The notes under the pieces: generated by a model
Database searches by the model: none
Told to the model about the DNA's origin: nothing
What the model saw: the letters and a program-made list of their open reading frames with translations, nothing else
In this document: positions 33,112 to 35,370 of the stretch, piece after piece
Layout: every line of letters begins with the position of its first letter
Numbering within the stretch: position 1 is the first letter of the stretch
From: Desulfatibacillum sp.
Lineage (GTDB): Bacteria > Desulfobacterota > Desulfobacteria > Desulfobacterales > Desulfatibacillaceae
Assembly (NCBI GenBank): GCA_016342355.1
Contig: JAEINP010000049.1
Location: 1 to 35,370 of the forward strand
Direction: 5' to 3'
DNA: 35,370 nucleotides
Made by a program: the position numbers and the translations under genes

Positions 33112-33999
33112 TCAGGCATGGACCGCGGCTTTTTCCCTGGCAGGCAGTGTGGTGGTTTCCCAGCAGTTCTTTTCCTGGAAGAATTTCTCCAAAAAGGCGT
33201 GATTGAAGGCGTGGCCGGATTTATGGGTGACGATGTGTCCCAGGATGGGAATGCCTAAGAGCGAAAAATCTCCCAAACAATCCAGGAGCTTGTGGCGCGC
33301 AAATTCATCCTCGAAACGCAGGCCTTCCTCATTGATGACTCGTTCATGATCCAGAACAATGGCGTTTTCCAGGGACCCGCCCTTGGCAAGGCCGCACTGT
33401 TTCATGAATTCAAGTTCCTGGAGAAACCCGAAGGTCCTTGCCCGGCTGATTTCCTCTTCAAAGGCGTTCCCGGAAAGATTGATGGTCACAGACTGTTTTC
33501 CCATGGCCGGGTGGGCAAAGTCGATGTTGCAGGTCACCCGGGCGTTTTCATCGGGATAAATGGTGACGGACCGACCGTTTTCCGACAGCTGGATAGGCTG
33601 CTTGACCATGAAATAATACCTGGGGCTGGCCTGCTCCGTGAGCCCGGCTTCCGCAAGCATACGAGCAAAGGGGGCGGCGCTGCCATCCAGGATGGGGAGT
33701 TCATAGGAGTTGATTTCCACCAGGGCGTTGTCTATTCCCAGGCCCGCAAAACTGGCCATAAGATGCTCAATGGTGGAGACAATGGCGCCATCGCCTCCTA
33801 TGACCGTGGCCAAGCTGGTATCCACCACATTTTTAAACAGGGCGCATATGGTGGGGCGATTGGGCAGGTCAATGCGTGCAAAGCGGATTCCGTGGTTGGG
33901 CGGCGCAGGTTTGATGGTGAGTTCCACCTCCCTGCCCGAGTGCAACCCAATGCCGTTACAACGGGCCTCACTGGCGACCGTATGTTGATATCGTTGCAT
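33112..33999 (-). CDS. lpxC: LpxC, UDP-3-O-acyl-N-acetylglucosamine deacetylase
   Basis: A 295-residue cytosolic zinc enzyme catalysing the committed step of lipid A synthesis, removal of the acetyl group from UDP-3-O-acyl-GlcNAc. Length matches the family (about 300). Zinc ligands are H79 (STIEHLMA), H236 and D240 (ARHKLLDCLGD). Catalytic E78 and H263 (KSGHAFNHAFL) are present, as are the IGLHSG (17-22) and PILDGSAAPF (102-111) motifs. It appears monocistronic rather than placed next to ftsZ as in enterics. No Shine-Dalgarno precedes the ATG at 33999; a TATATAAT box ends 3 bases before it, so the transcript may be leaderless or nearly so. Confidence 0.97.
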   Translation of the reverse strand: MQRYQHTVASEARCNGIGLHSGREVELTIKPAPPNHGIRFARIDLPNRPTICALFKNVVDTSLATVIGGDGAIVSTIEHLMASFAGLGIDNALVEINSYELPILDGSAAPFARMLAEAGLTEQASPRYYFMVKQPIQLSENGRSVTIYPDENARVTCNIDFAHPAMGKQSVTINLSGNAFEEEISRARTFGFLQELEFMKQCGLAKGGSLENAIVLDHERVINEEGLRFEDEFARHKLLDCLGDFSLLGIPILGHIVTHKSGHAFNHAFLEKFFQEKNCWETTTLPAREKAAVHA

Positions 34000-34309
34000 A
34001 ATATTATATATGCCGGACTGGTTTGGTATCCTGTCCCGGCTATACGCCTTGTCAGGCGATCCTTGCTATATAGAGGCCCTTTGGGGGCGATTCTTGTCTA
34101 AGTGGCTCGCCCTTGCCAATCCTGCTGGCGGGCGGGGATAAAAGCCGAACAAAATCCTTAGAAAAACAAACACTAGCCCTATTTAACACCTGCCCGGGTT
34201 CAGGTCAAGCCCTGTAGAATTTTCTCTTATACCTCACAAAAATATTGAAATTTCCCCCGGGTTCATTTAAGGTGGATATATCCGTTAAAAACTGGACAAG
34301 GAGACCAAC
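34000..34309. promoter_or_regulatory. Divergent region between lpxC and yifB
   Basis: 310 bases with promoters for both directions. A TATATAAT sequence (minus strand, 34003-34010) abuts lpxC. On the plus strand an AT-rich stretch (about 34215-34300) precedes yifB, with TTGAAA at about 34245 but no clear -10. No gene is seen. Confidence 0.4.
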
Positions 34310-35370
34310 TTGCTAGCTCGCGTTCTCAGCAGTGCAGTGCTTGGTATCGACGCCACCATCGTTGAGGTGGAAGTGGACATTTCCAACGGCCTGCCCCAGT
34401 TCTCCACCGTGGGTCTGCCCGAAACATCGGTCAAGGAAAGCAAGGACCGTGTGAAGGCCGCCATTGGTAATTCAGGGTATGGTTTTCCCGACGACCACAT
34501 CACCGTAAACCTGGCTCCCGCGGACTTGAAAAAGGAGGGAACCGGCTTTGATCTGCCAATTGCCATAGGCATATTGGCGGCTACCGGAGTGGTGAAACAA
34601 AAATCCCTGGAAAAATATCTGATCCTGGGGGAGTTGGCCCTGGATGGCCGGATCAAGCCGGTGCGGGGCTCCCTGCCCATGGCCCTGGCCGCCCGGGATA
34701 CTACCGAGGCTATTATCGTGCCTTTGGGCAATGCCAGGGAGGCGGCGGTGGTCAGTGGAATCAAGGTGTTCGGGGCTGAAAATCTTTCCCAGGTGGTGGC
34801 TTTTTTAAGGGGCGACGACACCTTGCCTGAAATCACCACGGATGCCATCTCCTATTTCACGCACACAAACGATTACGACCTGGACTTTGCTGATGTCCAC
34901 GGCCAACACCATGTGAAGCGGGCCCTGGAAGTGGCCTGCGCCGGAGGGCACAACGTGCTCATGATCGGCCCTCCCGGGTCGGGTAAAACCATGCTGGCCA
35001 AGCGATTGTCCGGCATTTTGCCTCCCATCACCTTTGAGGAAGCCCTGGAAACCACCAAGGTGTATTCGGTGTCCGGGCTGTTGAGCGAAGGCCAGGCTTT
35101 GGTATCCCGGCGGCCTTTCAGGTCGCCCCACCACACGATTTCCGATGCAGGACTCATAGGAGGGGGGCACATTCCCAGGCCGGGAGAGGTCAGTCTGTCC
35201 CATAACGGAGTCTTGTTCCTGGACGAAATGCCCGAGTTCAAGAAACACGTTCTGGAAGTGCTGCGCCAGCCCCTGGAAGACCGATGGGTGACCATATCCC
35301 GGGCCCGCACAAGCCTGACCTATCCGGCCAACTTCATGCTGGTGGGGGCCATGAATCCCTGCCCCTGCGG
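34310..35370 (+). CDS. yifB: YifB/ComM-type Mg-chelatase-like AAA+ ATPase, 3' end beyond window
   Basis: The first 353 residues of a protein usually about 510 long; the gene runs off the right edge inside the MNPCPCG motif. An N-terminal Lon-protease-like fold spans 1-170 ([29 protein letters not shown] begins near 20; [20 protein letters not shown]). Then comes the AAA+ Mg-chelatase domain: Walker A GPPGSGKT (220-227), [17 protein letters not shown] (270-286), Walker [11 protein letters not shown] (301-310) and LRQPLEDR. Relatives include ComM, a helicase that helps branch migration during natural transformation. The start is TTG at 34310 with AAGGAG 7 bases upstream; no ATG fits. Whether this organism is transformable is not known. 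Confidence 0.93.
   Translation, partial: MLARVLSSAVLGIDATIVEVEVDISNGLPQFSTVGLPETSVKESKDRVKAAIGNSGYGFPDDHITVNLAPADLKKEGTGFDLPIAIGILAATGVVKQKSLEKYLILGELALDGRIKPVRGSLPMALAARDTTEAIIVPLGNAREAAVVSGIKVFGAENLSQVVAFLRGDDTLPEITTDAISYFTHTNDYDLDFADVHGQHHVKRALEVACAGGHNVLMIGPPGSGKTMLAKRLSGILPPITFEEALETTKVYSVSGLLSEGQALVSRRPFRSPHHTISDAGLIGGGHIPRPGEVSLSHNGVLFLDEMPEFKKHVLEVLRQPLEDRWVTISRARTSLTYPANFMLVGAMNPCPC

Noticed and set aside
1-35370. CRISPR arrays, tRNA or rRNA genes, transposases, phage integrases
   Set aside because: No regularly spaced direct repeats, cloverleaf, rRNA signature or recombinase/transposase motif was recognised by eye on either strand.

Overview
This window looks like chromosomal DNA from a Gram-negative anaerobe of the Desulfobacterota, most like the Desulfobacteraceae (Desulfatibacillum-type). 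That placement is inferred, not searched. It rests on a moderately high GC content, lpxC (so an outer membrane with lipid A), a rubredoxin-type redox protein, and a very dense set of hybrid two-component proteins beside radical SAM and surface-glycan genes. I see no tRNA, rRNA, CRISPR array, intact insertion sequence or phage gene.

Layout. 1-8536 is a phosphorelay island. Two response regulators lie on the minus strand (the first cut by the window edge). Then, on the plus strand, come a receiver-histidine kinase, a 1059-residue EvgS/BvgS-like kinase with three periplasmic solute-binding domains, a single-domain receiver 2 bases after it, and a receiver-PAS-kinase-receiver hybrid. A hairpin terminator closes the island. 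8805-10581 is a TetR regulator with a near-perfect 32-bp palindrome just upstream of its ribosome binding site, followed by an O-methyltransferase. 10582-12846 holds a possible group II intron 3' remnant, a SEC-C zinc-motif protein and an unrecognised 157-residue protein. 12961-16000 is an ArgP-like LysR regulator divergent from an EamA-type exporter and an aminotransferase. 16277-20151 is a membrane protein with two rubredoxin-like knuckles, then an orphan NMT1/THI5-like binding protein overlapping a dCache-HAMP-SpoIIE phosphatase. 20358-21989 (minus) is a medium-chain-type acyl-CoA synthetase.

22257-31674 (minus) is an eight-gene surface-glycan operon. A good TTGACA-N17-TATAAC promoter lies about 200 bases upstream. 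Gene order in transcription: a glycosyltransferase 2/radical SAM-SPASM fusion, a second radical SAM protein with an SPASM-like segment before its core, a GT4, a GT-C-like multispanning membrane protein, another GT4, a Wzt-like ABC ATPase with a C-terminal carbohydrate-binding region, and a sulfotransferase. Four of the junctions are stop/start overlaps or gaps under 20 bases. No Wzm-type permease is present. This locus is my best candidate for an undescribed system: radical chemistry physically fused and translationally coupled to glycan assembly, possibly ending in sulfation and export.

32470-35370 carries an unrecognised four-helix membrane protein, lpxC (minus) with a shared terminator between them, and the 5' part of a YifB/ComM-type AAA+ ATPase running off the right edge.
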